DNA of 64,000 nt. Source: Plantago ovata. Its lineage: Eukaryota; Streptophyta; Magnoliopsida; Lamiales; Plantaginaceae. Location of the stretch: positions 9,177,545 through 9,241,544 of the forward strand of contig CM051456.1 in NCBI GenBank assembly GCA_028274465.1. The letters are read 5' to 3'. A program made the translations under genes and the position numbers. This document shows, piece after piece, positions 26,501 through 36,735 of the stretch; the first letter of the stretch is position 1, and the number at the start of each line of letters is the position of its first letter. Below the pieces are notes generated by a model. It had not been told where the DNA came from and ran no database searches. It worked only from the letters and a program-made list of their open reading frames with translations.

Positions 26501-26799
26501 GACAAAGATAAAAATCCTAAGGCATGTGCTTTTTTTTTTTTTAAATATTTTGATGCAGAAGTTTCTTTTGTAGCTACAACAGAAATTAGAAAAGAATCGA
26601 GTTTAGGATTCTACCAACCTTTTCTGAGAGAAATTTTTCTTGTTCCTGGATTATTTTACAGTGGGAACCTGCTAAAATTGAGCTAGTTACGGATGAAATG
26701 GTGGATCGTTGCTTGTTGGGGGTGGAAGATGATGACTGGGAGGACATGAAACTCCCAGTGGGATCGAATATGCCTGCATGGGCCATCGCTAAGCTCTAA
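23546..26799 (+). CDS. CHY1-like enoyl-CoA hydratase/isomerase-family protein lacking catalytic acids
   Basis: Fourteen exons keep frame throughout: 23546-23605, 23709-23789, 23883-23951, 24043-24106, 24219-24298, 24406-24489, 24637-24715, 24873-24958, 25581-25702, 25975-26035, 26116-26211, 26301-26402, 26480-26521 and 26662-26799. They give 387 residues, close to Arabidopsis CHY1. CHY1 hydrolyses 3-hydroxyisobutyryl-CoA in peroxisomal valine catabolism. Crotonase-fold motifs are present: NRPDKLNALSYEM, AFCAGGDV (oxyanion hole) and IVMGGGAVLP. At about residues 150-160, where the family has MPETALGLFPDVG, this protein reads MPGPALGLIVG: the catalytic Glu is Gly and the Asp is deleted. Exon 13 ends in AAG|GC, so its intron would be GC-AG. 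The C-terminus is AKL, close to the peroxisomal AKL/SKL type. The start is the first ATG of an exon matching the family's short first exon. Hydrolase activity is doubtful. Confidence 0.85.
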
Positions 26800-27600
26800 C
26801 TATTGAGCAAGAATATTACAAATAGCTATAAATATCAGATTTGAATCCATTGTGAAAACTACTACTACTGTTTGAAGCTTGTACTAGAACCTGAATAAAA
26901 AAGTTAAGCTTGTACTAGAAGTTTACAGCACTAGCTGCACTGTTCTTTCCATGAACATGAAAGCTCTGTCTCATCTGGAACTTTAACGCCATCAGAATTC
27001 CTTTTAAGTTACCAAAACTCATTGTGAGAGTGACTCCCCCTAAAAACTATACTAGTAAGTGAAAATTCAAGGAACTGATCTGGTACCTGCAAACCAGAGT
27101 TATCGAACAATGTTGATGCAACAGCGTGCAACATAAATATATATATATATATAAATCTATAAGCAGTGGAATGCAGAATTAATTGACAGAAACACAGATA
27201 AACTAACTCTGTAACTCTGTAACACAGATAACCAGAGTTATTGATGGACATGACAAATCGGCCAAACAATGGCCTATAGCTACATTTCTTTTCACTGTCC
27301 TTTCTTGTTCCATATCATTTGGGCTGTAGTATGCTGAACACATGTTACCTGTTTGCCAGAAACTAACTCTGTAACTTTATGAGTGGTGTGCATGCAAGGC
27401 ATAGTATACCTTTGTTTTTACTTGCAAATTTAGGGAATTAGAGAAGCCATGAATAGAAAGAATGACATTTATTCTCACACCAGGGAATTACATTCGCTAG
27501 AAAGAATAACAAATGAATACATCGAATAAATGAAAAATCCACAAATCACACAAAAAATCACAGAAGGTTGATATTGATTACTCTCCATGATTCATCTTAA
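26800..27600. other. Spacer between convergent CHY1-like and XTH genes
   Basis: Holds the two 3' UTRs. It contains a short (AT)n run near 27137-27154 and a local repeat of AACTAACTCTGTAACTCTGT around 27200 and 27362. No gene seen. Confidence 0.5.
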
Positions 27601-28659
27601 TTAGAACCTCGAACTCTTGCATTCAACAGATAAACCAGTAGAGAACCTCTTATTGTCAGAACAATAGTCATACACCATGTGCTTTCCTTGAACCCATCGC
27701 AACCTGTTTCTGCCATTAGAATCGAGCTGGTGAGTCTGCCATGTATCAGGCTGAGCTTGAGACCTACAAGCCTCCCCTGATGGCCCAGGTGCACATCCAT
27801 TGATCTTAAAGTTCCTGTAGTATGCAGTGAAAGGAGCTTTAGTCCAATCTGTCTTCACTCGCCCACCCTGTGTTGCCCACTCGTCAGCCTCCCACAAGCT
27901 GCAGTATACCCTCATCGGTTGGCTTGTGGGGAAAGGGACACCACTTTCCCTGTGATTGTTGAATACTCTCAGCGGGATATTGTCCACCAAAAATCTGGAA
28001 CCAGTAGACATGTTAGTTTTGTTCCGATATAAATAAACTCTTTAATATACTAGCTAGTATATGATTGATAATAGTTCTTACACAATACGTTGAGGATTCC
28101 AGACGATTGAGTAAGTATGAAATGCAACCGTTGGATCGAACCACAGATGGAACTGTTGTTCCTTGTCTCCTTTGCCTTGGGCAAACACATTGGTGTGTAC
28201 TGTGTACGGTTCTCCACTTACATTACCAAGAAACTCAAAGTCGATTTCATCGTGTCCTTCTCCTAGAGACGACAACTGTATCAAGCACAAACAAGAATAG
28301 TTCCCATTTTTCATTAGTTTAAGCTGAAAAATACAGAATACTATCATATAGTAGTAGTATAATGTAAAACTTACATAGAATGTGGTAACTGTTCCAGCGG
28401 AATTTCCAGGAACAAGCATGAGTTGCATATCGAATCGACCATATATGTATTCATTCTTGGATTGAAATCCGGAACCTGAGAGGTTGTCCAAAGTTAGCGA
28501 AAGTCCTCGACCACCGTCAAGTATCTTGCCACGTCCCTCGCCCCAAGTGATCTCAGCATCTCTGTAGAAATTCCCTAGGCAGGGAGTCAAGAAGCACACG
28601 AAGAACAGAGAAAGTGAGAGGGCTAGTAAGCTTGGCATGGGAATGGAAAGGTAAGCCAT
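27601..28659 (-). CDS. Xyloglucan endotransglucosylase/hydrolase (XTH)
   Basis: Secreted GH16 enzyme that cuts and rejoins xyloglucan in the cell wall. Three exons on the minus strand, 28375-28659, 28082-28275 and 27601-27994, join in frame to 290 residues, the family's usual size. A hydrophobic signal peptide covers about residues 1-29 (cleavage near CLG|NFY). The catalytic motif [10 protein letters not shown] is at residues 103-112, with nucleophile Glu105 and acid/base Glu109. The N-glycosylation site NVS follows directly at 113-115, as in most XTHs. The C-terminal XTH extension has the paired cysteines (RSQAQPDTW region; [13 protein letters not shown]). The profile resembles the TCH4/XTH22-23 group. 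All catalytic residues are intact. Confidence 0.95.
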
Positions 28660-28727
28660 TTGTTTAGGATAGGATTATGAGTGTGAAAGATTGTTGAGTG
28701 AGTTGAAGTATGTCTGTCAATGCAAGT

Positions 28728-28737
28728 CTTTATATAG
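28728..28737 (-). promoter_or_regulatory. TATA box of the XTH gene
   Basis: On the minus strand the sequence reads CTATATAAAG about 70 bases before the XTH start codon, the expected spacing for a TATA box with a short 5' UTR. Confidence 0.65.
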
Positions 28738-28739
28738 AT

Positions 28740-29500
28740 GGTTTTTAATTTGTATTTTTAGGACTAATTGAGCTGGAATCAGGTTTGTAATTGACTCAAT
28801 AATTGTCCGCGTTGCGATGTAGTTTAGTGGTGCTTGTTAATCATGTATATGGATCATTATTACATATGCATTATTCATTCAGTCTGGTGCCAAAACAATG
28901 AAGAATTGTTTGTTTTCTTGATGTCATCATTTAGGTGCGACGGTGTAATATTCAATGAATATTTCATGGGCCATGGCCCAGCGAGAACTTACTTCGTAAG
29001 CTGATATTGAGCGCATTTGGTCGAAGAAGGGCCAGCCCATGATATATGCAATAACACTCTATCCAAATACGAGACGGGTACATAAGAATTTCTCGATCAT
29101 TTATTTGTGATAAACCTTTTGGATACGTATCCGTGCAGAATACATTGCTCATTTTGAAGGACCCTACTTCCTAGGTTGTATCACTTGCAATAAAATCACA
29201 TGTTAAACAGCTACAAAATGACTAGAGGGGCAGGGAGTGGATCCATGTGAGATCATATGGCTAAGTTGGTAATCGGGGGTGGAACTAGGATCAATATTAG
29301 AGTGTGCCTAATTATAAAACGTTTTAAGTTATATCTGAATTATAACTAATACTTATATCGTAGAATAACATTAACGGTTGAGATGTTGGCATCGAGACTA
29401 GTGCATATTAAACAATGAATTCAAGATTTCCATCTTGGTGGTGCCGTGATATTAGACAAATGAAAACCTTAACTTGTACTTCGTATAACAATAGACCCAC
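28740..29500. other. Intergenic spacer upstream of XTH
   Basis: Presumed distal promoter of the XTH gene. No other gene or clear repeat was recognised. Confidence 0.45.
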
Positions 29501-29504
29501 TGTG

Positions 29505-29992
29505 CGTATTCTGTAAACAATTCCCAGAAAGCTTGAATCACATGTTCTTTGAATGTCCTGTTACTCAACAAGTGTGGAAGAGCCTACTGGAGTGGTGCGG
29601 TATTTCTGCAAGATCGGGAGATTGGGAATCGTCTGTTTCTCTGGCGTGTAAATGTTCGAAAGGAAAAGGAGCAAAAAACAGATTGTTCAAAGTCTTCTTC
29701 ACTAAGCTGCTGTACAGTCTGTGGATAGAACGCAATGGACGCATTTTTCGGCTCAAGGAGAAAGATATGAACATTATACTTAGAGAGTCTGTTTGTAAAA
29801 GCTTTGGTAGATGTTTTGAGGATATGAAGTTGGGGATAGCATGTAAATCTTTTTCGAACTATCCCAGATTTTGATTGTTCTAGCAAAACTAGAACTAGAT
29901 TAGGAATTTTTGATCTTTGAGATTGGTTAGGAGCTTTGTATTGAGATGTTATTCTTTGCTATGGAATGGAAACTATCTTTCGTTCCAAAAAA
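29505..29992 (+). mobile_element. LINE 3' fragment (zinc-binding RT region)
   Basis: Encodes CVFCKQFPESLNHMFFECPV followed by TQQVWKSLLEWCGI and a stretch ending LWIERNGRIF. This is the zf-RVT (C-X2-C...H-X4-C) module found at the C-terminus of plant L1-type ORF2. The coding part ends at a stop near 29874. An A-rich tail (CCAAAAAAAAAC) follows at about 29986, suggesting a 5'-truncated LINE insertion. Nothing upstream for reverse transcriptase or endonuclease is present here. Confidence 0.8.
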
Positions 29993-32900
29993 AAACAAGT
30001 GAGCGCAACAAAGCGTTCAGATCTAGCATTTCGTTATGATTAGATTCAGTATACTCAGCTATTTTGATACATTTTATCTACATAGATAGCTTTGACATTT
30101 TTAGTTATGATCAGGTTCAATGTTGCTTGTTCTGGTAATCTGGTTGATGATCATTTGCGTTTAAGATTCATTTAGTTTATTTTGCTGAAATTCAGATCAA
30201 ATAATGAGTTGATAGCTCAAGGTCCAAGGAGATGACATGATCCTCATTACCATCAAGATCATGCATGCATGTTTTTGTAGTTTCTCTACGATTGCTCAAG
30301 TCAAGAATTCAAGGTTTCAATTCCTGCTCGCAACGATATATAAAGGTAAAGTTTACCATTAGATACGTCATACCGGAGAAGCAATCTGTAGATGCCTTCT
30401 TACTCACTGGAATCTCTTGTGAGGGGCGGAACCAAGGGGCCTCCGTCCCCACCCAAAAAAAAAAAAATTAGCTAGAATTTACAATTTTTTAAAGCTAATT
30501 TTCACATATTTTCAACTTTTAACCCCCTCCCCCCAAAAAAAAAGATGAATATATATGTAACTTCGCCCTCCTAACTTTAATTTTTAGTCCACCTTGTGAT
30601 CATGTTGTAGGAGTAGTAACTAGTAAGTCATATATCATTATCATCGAATTGTTTTTATGCTTCTATCCTTCTCTCACAGATGCTGAGTGCAAATCAGTGA
30701 AGGATTGTTCTCCAATAGCAATATATGCTTGAATTATTGTGATGATGTTTTCGAGCATGTTTTTACAGAAAAGTCGGTGTAATCGTTTCCGTTGAGTTTT
30801 GTTTAGGAGATAAAACCCGATGAAAGTAGAATATCCCATTTCTAGACAAAACTATATATGTTGGTGTTTGAACCATTCTTTCAAACTCCCTGGTGTTATT
30901 TAATTGATTCTATTTCAACGCTTGTTTTAAATTATTCCTACAGGCAGGCTACAGATCTCTTCCCAGTCGCCTTTGCAATCAGCCATGAGCCCATGACACA
31001 GATCTCTTCCCAGTCGCCTTTGCAATCAGCCATGAGCCCATGACACAACTACATGCGACAAGTGAGTTTTGGAAGGCTTACAGCAGTTAGAGGAAGACTC
31101 CGACTGTCAAACCCATCTATTTTTTTTTCTTTTTCTATGCAATGTCAAATGTAGAAGGATATTGATATAATAGTAGTGCGGGAGAAGTAATATTTGTAGT
31201 TTAAAAAAAAAAAAAAAAAAAAAACTGTGACATATCATATATGTAGAAGGAAGAAATGAAGTAGCAGGCATCTATTCATATTACATAGATGTTCCACGAT
31301 CAAACCAGACTTTATTAAGTTTAACACTGATCATTAAAAAAAAATTCTCTTCCTTCGGTTCTCACTTTCACCATAGAGTACTTCACACATCAATGCAGAA
31401 AATTGATATGAAATAGACTAATAGTCATAAGCTAGAGGACCAATTCCTCTACCACTTCGACACGTAGTCATACAATATATAATTGCAATCCATATGATAA
31501 ATTCAGCGCAAATTGTAATAGCAACAATTCCAGATTCAGAATACATGCCTATTGCCTAACCAAGTTACTTTGCAATTCTAATGTTTAAATATTTTATTTT
31601 TGACTGGAAAATATTCAATGTAAGTTCTCTCCCTCATACACACCCAACCCCCAAATCCCATCTCCAGTACTCTAATTCGTCCAATTGAACAAATTAAGTG
31701 CCAACTGGGTACATAATCCAGCCCCATTTTGATATACGGCGGGGGCTTGTAATCTTACACCAAGAAGGATTAGTAGCAGAAGGCGGGTCAAGTGGCTCAA
31801 TTTGAGCTTAAACCATGTTCCTCTGGCTGCAAGGCCCCAAAAGAACCAATACTGAAAATTGGGAATGTAATAATGATGAAATGGTACTGGACTTAAATGG
31901 TTAAACCCCACCCCCGCGCCCCACACACGCACACAAGATGGATACTGAATTTGAACCGTGGTGGTTTTATTTTTAGGGCCAAAAACATCACAAAACTAGT
32001 CATACCTTAGTAATATATGTTGGATACTGGATGCATTAGAGAGCATGAATTAACGAGAAAACACAACAGCAGACATCAGGACTTATCACATAATATCTGC
32101 ATATTAACATATATGCCTCTGGAATCTCTCATTTTATGAGAAACACGAAATCTTAATGGTCTAACAGAGTTATTAATGTCTGGGTATTCACCAGAAACAC
32201 ATGACAATTAGAGTTTACTTCACCAGAAACAAATGACCATTCAAGTTCGCTTCTCCAGCAACATAGATATGTATAGACATATTATATATCTGTCCAAGTT
32301 CCACCCCGGACCCTCAAGAGACGACCTGAATACACCAAAATAACAAAAGAAACTCGAGTTCAGTCAATGAAAAAAATCAAGTCAACCATATACATTTGTT
32401 GAATTTGAATCAGATAAGCAGTTCCAACTTTCCAAAAAGAAAAAATATATATACAAGTGACATGTAAATCTACCAAAAGCAGAACTAATTAGAAAGTTCT
32501 GACCCGAATCTACGTACAGTATAATTGATTCTATAATTCCCACGCTGTAATAAAAGCCTCTGTCTGATGACAAAACTCTTCCCAACTCTGCTAATTTCTC
32601 AAAGCACTATATGGATTGAGCTCCTACATGTCTATCATATAAGACCTAGACCATAGAAAGTTGTGAAACCCCATACACTTCATGTTAATGAGTCATGCAA
32701 GACATGAGAGCTTGAAGTTGTTAACAACAATAAACAAATAACTCCACAACTTGCATCCCACAATTTACAATTTAACTTAGAATAAATGTGAAGACTAAAG
32801 ATGAAATGAACCAAGTGCTCGGGGTGTAAATCTGTGAATAAGATTCACAGCAATCTGTTTTTTATATGGAAGGTGTCCTAATGGGAAGCTCACTATTGTC

Positions 32901-33693
32901 CTCCCATGCAATCCTCTTCTAAGACCGAGTTATTTCAAACGAAAAACTTGATCCGGTCAACAATAAATGAAACTTATATGGAAAGGAATGAAAATAAAAA
33001 ATTTCAATTACATACATGACATGGCAAAAAGTAACTTGATGATCAAATTTAGATAATTGGTCGACGGCACTTCCGGGCTAGTATTTCAATCAATAACACA
33101 AAACGACCAACACAACAAGTGGCTATGTTTATCATGAAGCTCAGTAGTATTCAACATTATTTAACGACATAAGGCCTTAATCTCATACACATGTGCAAAA
33201 CTATCAAGCGTATCGAACAGCTACTAAATACCAAAAGTTTCCAGGCGAAAACCATCCCTAAAACTGGAAAATAATGTGACACCATGTTGCTTTTCTTTAT
33301 ATTTATTTAATTATAGAATTTTGTTTTCGAATTTACCTCGGCAGTGAGCCACGGGCAATCATCATAAACCACATCCTAATGTTGCTTGTTAGTTCAATTT
33401 GAGTTACATGTTCACTTGTTCTCATTAATTAACATCTTATAGATTCAAGCACAGCAGGCTTCTAGTAACTTAAAACTCCATGCTCACAATCACGGTATTG
33501 TGGATATAACCAAAATTGAAGCTCCAAATAAGATAAAGAAAACTAATAACTCCAATCAGAAACTTGAAAAATACTGAATAAAACAGGACAAAAAAGAAAA
33601 TCAATATTCAATAGTACCGAGCAGCAAAAGAATCAAATTCGTTAAGAAATCGAATAGATAAACAACAACAAATTAGAAAATTACTTGAGGTAA
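29993..33693. other. Gene-free region
   Basis: No gene was recognised over 3.7 kb. It includes a GGGGCGGAACCAAGGGG-type repeat start near 30423, a poly-A run near 31203-31224, and a 47-bp tandem duplication (listed separately). The last part is the 3' flank of UBL5. Confidence 0.5.
30951..31044. repeat. 47-bp tandem duplication
   Basis: A unit beginning ACAGATCTCTTCCCAGTCGC and ending in GAGCCCATGAC occurs twice head to tail with no mismatch seen by eye (starts at 30951 and 30998). The identity suggests a recent slippage or repair event. No function is evident. Confidence 0.9.
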
Positions 33694-33915
33694 CTAGTTG
33701 TAGTAGAGCTCAAGGCCCATGCCATCATGAATCTCATAGTCCTTGAGGGTGATGTGATCCTTGTAGATGTTGTACCACTTCTGGATACGGATCTTGTCCG
33801 CACGGGTCCCGGTCTGAGCTGCGACGAGCTTCTTCAGGTCGCCGATGGTGTCGTCGTCGTTGACCTTGACACGGATCTTCTTCCCGAGACGATCGTTAAG
33901 CACCACCTCGATCAT
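33694..33915 (-). CDS. UBL5: Ubiquitin-like protein 5 (UBL5/Hub1)
   Basis: A 73-residue intron-less coding region that matches UBL5/Hub1 over its whole length: [19 protein letters not shown] at the start, [17 protein letters not shown] in the helix, and [12 protein letters not shown] at the end. UBL5 has the ubiquitin fold but ends in a double tyrosine rather than Gly-Gly, so it acts non-covalently. It binds the spliceosomal tri-snRNP protein Snu66 and supports pre-mRNA splicing. Length and ending are normal for plants. Confidence 0.97.
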   Translation of the reverse strand: MIEVVLNDRLGKKIRVKVNDDDTIGDLKKLVAAQTGTRADKIRIQKWYNIYKDHITLKDYEIHDGMGLELYYN

Positions 33916-33972
33916 CTTTCCTTTCTTTCTTTCTGAGATTGATCGGATGATTATTAGCAGCTGAAGCAGAGC

Positions 33973-34070
33973 AAACCCTAGAGAGAGAAAATAAGAAGAA
34001 GAAAGGGTCAGTCAGTTGAATGAATTATCTCTTCTTTTGTTCCGTTTATATATTTATATATATATAGTCG
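33973..34070 (-). promoter_or_regulatory. UBL5 promoter: telo-box and TATA-like tract
   Basis: Between the UBL5 start codon and about 150 bases upstream lie an AAACCCTA telo-box (33973-33980, read on the plus strand), a purine-rich leader, and a TATATATTTATATATATATA tract (about 34048-34067). Telo-boxes are common in promoters and leaders of plant translation and housekeeping genes. Confidence 0.5.
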
Positions 34071-35036
34071 TATTTGCTTGTGAATCACGCACAAAGTATT
34101 TTATACCTACTCCGTATTCTATTTCTAGTAAGTACTGTAAATTTAATTTAACCGACATATAAATTCGAACCGGATTCCAATTCCTATTTCCTATACAATA
34201 ATATTTTTCTTCGGGTGACATGAAAATATCAGGATTAAAATGTGCAATGGAGGATGGACTATTCAACGTGCGAGCTTTATTACCTATGGCTACATAACAC
34301 AATAAATTCCAAAAAATTAAGGCATAAAAGTTAATAACACATGAATAAGTATGAATAAGTATGTGTTTGGCGTCACCTTATCAGTTACTTTATAAGTCAT
34401 ACATACTTCTTATTCATTCCACCAAAACAAAATTCACCTTCAAATCAACAGTAAATCAACATGTAGAGTCATAAAACCATTGTTGTGCAAGACTATTACA
34501 TGACCGACTACAAAACTAAAGTTGATAGAATGAAATAAACCTACAATCTTCTTAATGAGCCAAAAAGAAGGAACAATAAGCTTAAGCTGCAAGTTCCAAA
34601 TTCCAGAAGAAATGAAGCACATACAGTTTGCTCAATATATATATTGTCAATAGAACTGCACTTGAATTGAATAGATGAATGTTGATGATCTTTGACAAGA
34701 AATTAACTGATCAATCCTATATAACAACTAGAGACAAAAAGTAATACTAGTTCCATAGCAAATTTGAGGCTAAGGCAGTGGCCATATATCCCTTGGATCG
34801 AACCTAATCCCTCATCAGCTCCAGTTCACAACCAGCTTCTTTCAATGGTCTCTATACCCTCGGCTAACTTTTGGTTGAAGCAAGTACCGACAAACGATTC
34901 ATTCCTCTCAGAGAGCTTGGTAGTAGATACTACAAGTATATAATTGCCACTGCTATTACAATATCTGAATTTCCCAGTGTCCAACTTATAAGAGAGGTGA
35001 CGATTTTCAACAAACAATGGGAAGTTGATCGTATTT

Positions 35037-35219
35037 CTTTTTTTTTTGAAACGGCAAATATTACAACTACTCCCTACACTAATGTTATACAAATTTACTC
35101 CTAAACCACCTTATTTCTCCACACCTAAACCGACCTTATAACTCCGTCACCGCTGGATCGAACCCTGACCTCCCCTTCAATAACCCAAATCCTAACCGCT
35201 ACACCACCTTATGACTCCC
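35037..35219 (-). mobile_element. tRNA-derived SINE inserted in the DUF295 pseudogene
   Basis: Read on the minus strand it starts with GGTGGTGTAGCGGTTAGGAT (A-box-like), has the B-box GGTTCGATCC, then GGAGTTATAAGGT in the body, and ends in an A-rich tail (poly-T at 35037-35050 on the plus strand). It is flanked by AAGTTGATCGTATTT (35022-35036) and AAGTTGATCTATTTT (35220-35234), a slightly diverged 15-base target-site duplication. The intact paralogue reads straight through this point without the insert. The element at 58012-58175 shares the body and tail. Confidence 0.85.
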
Positions 35220-35730
35220 AAGTTGATCTATTTTGATGTGATCTCTTGCTGTCAGGGAGAGCAAGCGATGATGTGTGACTAATGAAAAACAAAAATTTTC
35301 CTTCTCAGCCATCTTGATGTGTGATATGGCAACCCCACATTGACAACATCCAATAAGTACACACGGATGCCGCCATTCCCTGATGGTGGGAAGACAACCA
35401 AGCACAGATACTTATCTTCACAAGAAACCAAATGTCCCAGCTGGTTAGTATAGCCACTCCACAATGGTCTTGATTCTTTAGAAGTTACTACTAGATGATA
35501 CTTGAACACATTCACCTCCCACTAAAATACTGCCATGTCGCCATTTTCAGCCAAATAATAAAACCTATGATCATGGAACACTGAATTTGAACCCGAGGGT
35601 ACAAACCAAACATCTAGTTCAACTTCAACAATGCTCCACTTCTCATCCACGGACCTTAAATACATCACAACCAGATTGTCCATCATGCTTACCGTAGAAA
35701 TGATGACCCCGTCCGATGATGCTGGCGAAG

Positions 35731-35880
35731 AGATAGTAAAGAGGATGTACTCTGATGTAATCAACTCCACAACAAATCTTCTGTTCACACTCTGGATGAG
35801 GTAGAAGCAACCTCGATAGGATTGTTTTCTCAGGTTCAGGACTCAACCTATCACCAGTTTCATAAAGGGGGGAACATGAC
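35731..35880 (-). pseudogene. DUF3223 (DCL-like) exon fragment, copy A
   Basis: Minus-strand translation gives YETGDRLSPEPEKTILSRLL followed by HPECEQKICCGVDYIRV. This resembles the DUF3223 domain of DCL-type chloroplast/nucleolar rRNA-processing proteins (compare ERLTPEDEK...HPHSEDKIGCGLD, from memory). It is a single-exon fragment fused to DUF295-derived sequence. A closely similar copy lies at 41491-41640. No complete DUF3223 gene was found in the window. Confidence 0.65.
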
Positions 35881-36593
35881 AAAAATAAGATACTTTACGC
35901 ACCAAAAGATGGACTGCATAATAGACCAACAAAATCGTGATAATGGATTGACAAATAAGATACTATTAATCACATGCAAATTAAAAGATGTGATTGCAAC
36001 AAAAAAGTTACACGATCTCTTTCACATACAAGTTTGCACAAATACTTTGGATTATAAATTTTATGTTATATGTTAGTGCAACACATACATGAAGTATTTA
36101 TTTATGTATGCAATTTATTACTATATATATGGAGGTACAATTCCTTAAGGGACTTGAAAAATGATGGAATATCACAATGTGGAGTTTATTCTTATTTATA
36201 ACTGGTCCAAGTTGGGATCGAGAATTTTTATTACTATAAGGAGTTTATTCCTTTATGGAGTATTCCTTTAGAGGGTTTCTACTTTAGTAAGTATAAGTAT
36301 AATAAATTAATAAACTACTAGTAATAAAAATTAAAAAAAATAAAAAAAAAAGTAAAAGAAAAGAAGTAGATCTTGATTTTTCCCCAGACTCCAGTACGCC
36401 TCCCTCACTCCATTTCATTCCATCCATATCCATTTTCATCTCTCTGGTCTCTACTCTTCTGAATTTGTATTAGTTTTGGTTATTTGATGTGATGTAGTAT
36501 ACACTTTTAACTTTCTTGGAGGATTATATATTTTGTTATTACAAATGTATTTTCACTACGTACATGTAAGTTTTATTTTATGGATCTCGTATT
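35881..36593. other. Spacer without recognised features
   Basis: AT-rich, with an A-rich run near 36330-36360. Nothing supportable. Confidence 0.45.
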
Positions 36594-36735
36594 ATATGGC
36601 ATTTCGTAACCGCCACCCGCATTCCAAATTTGTCACCCAATCCGTCGTGGGTTATCTTTAAGACCACCCGCCTACGGTGGGTAGGATAAAATTTTGTTTG
36701 AAACCCGCCGAAACCCGACCGCGCTCACCCCTAGT
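36594..36735 (-). repeat. hAT-like transposon end fragment
   Basis: On the minus strand the sequence begins TAGGGGTGAGCGCGGTCGGG and continues with repeated CGGGTTTCGGCGGGT-type words. This GGGGTG plus CGGGT-rich composition is typical of plant hAT/MITE termini. Only one end is seen, directly abutting the LINE remnant. Confidence 0.35.

Larger units (their letters stand above)
34800..35880 (-). pseudogene. DUF295 gene-fragment pseudogene, SINE-interrupted, chimeric
   Basis: On the minus strand this region matches the DUF295 part of the intact gene at 43075-44235. 34800-35036 parallels about 43075-43305, and 35220-35727 parallels about 43320-43790 (MYLRSVDEKWSIVEVELDVW, SGSNSVFHDHRFYYLAENGD, CEDKYLCLVVFPPSGN). 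A SINE splits the two parts. Frame is lost in several places, and the gene's first half and F-box are absent. At its 5' side (35731-35880) the DUF295 sequence is joined to an unrelated DUF3223-like exon. It cannot encode a normal protein. Confidence 0.85.

Noticed and set aside
30423-30560. GGGGCGGAACCAAGGGGCC repeat as a defined transposon
   Set aside because: Only one end resembles known plant repeats; no second end or duplication was found.
31672-31932. 86-codon minus-strand open frame
   Set aside because: No family match, no neighbouring exons, and low-complexity composition.
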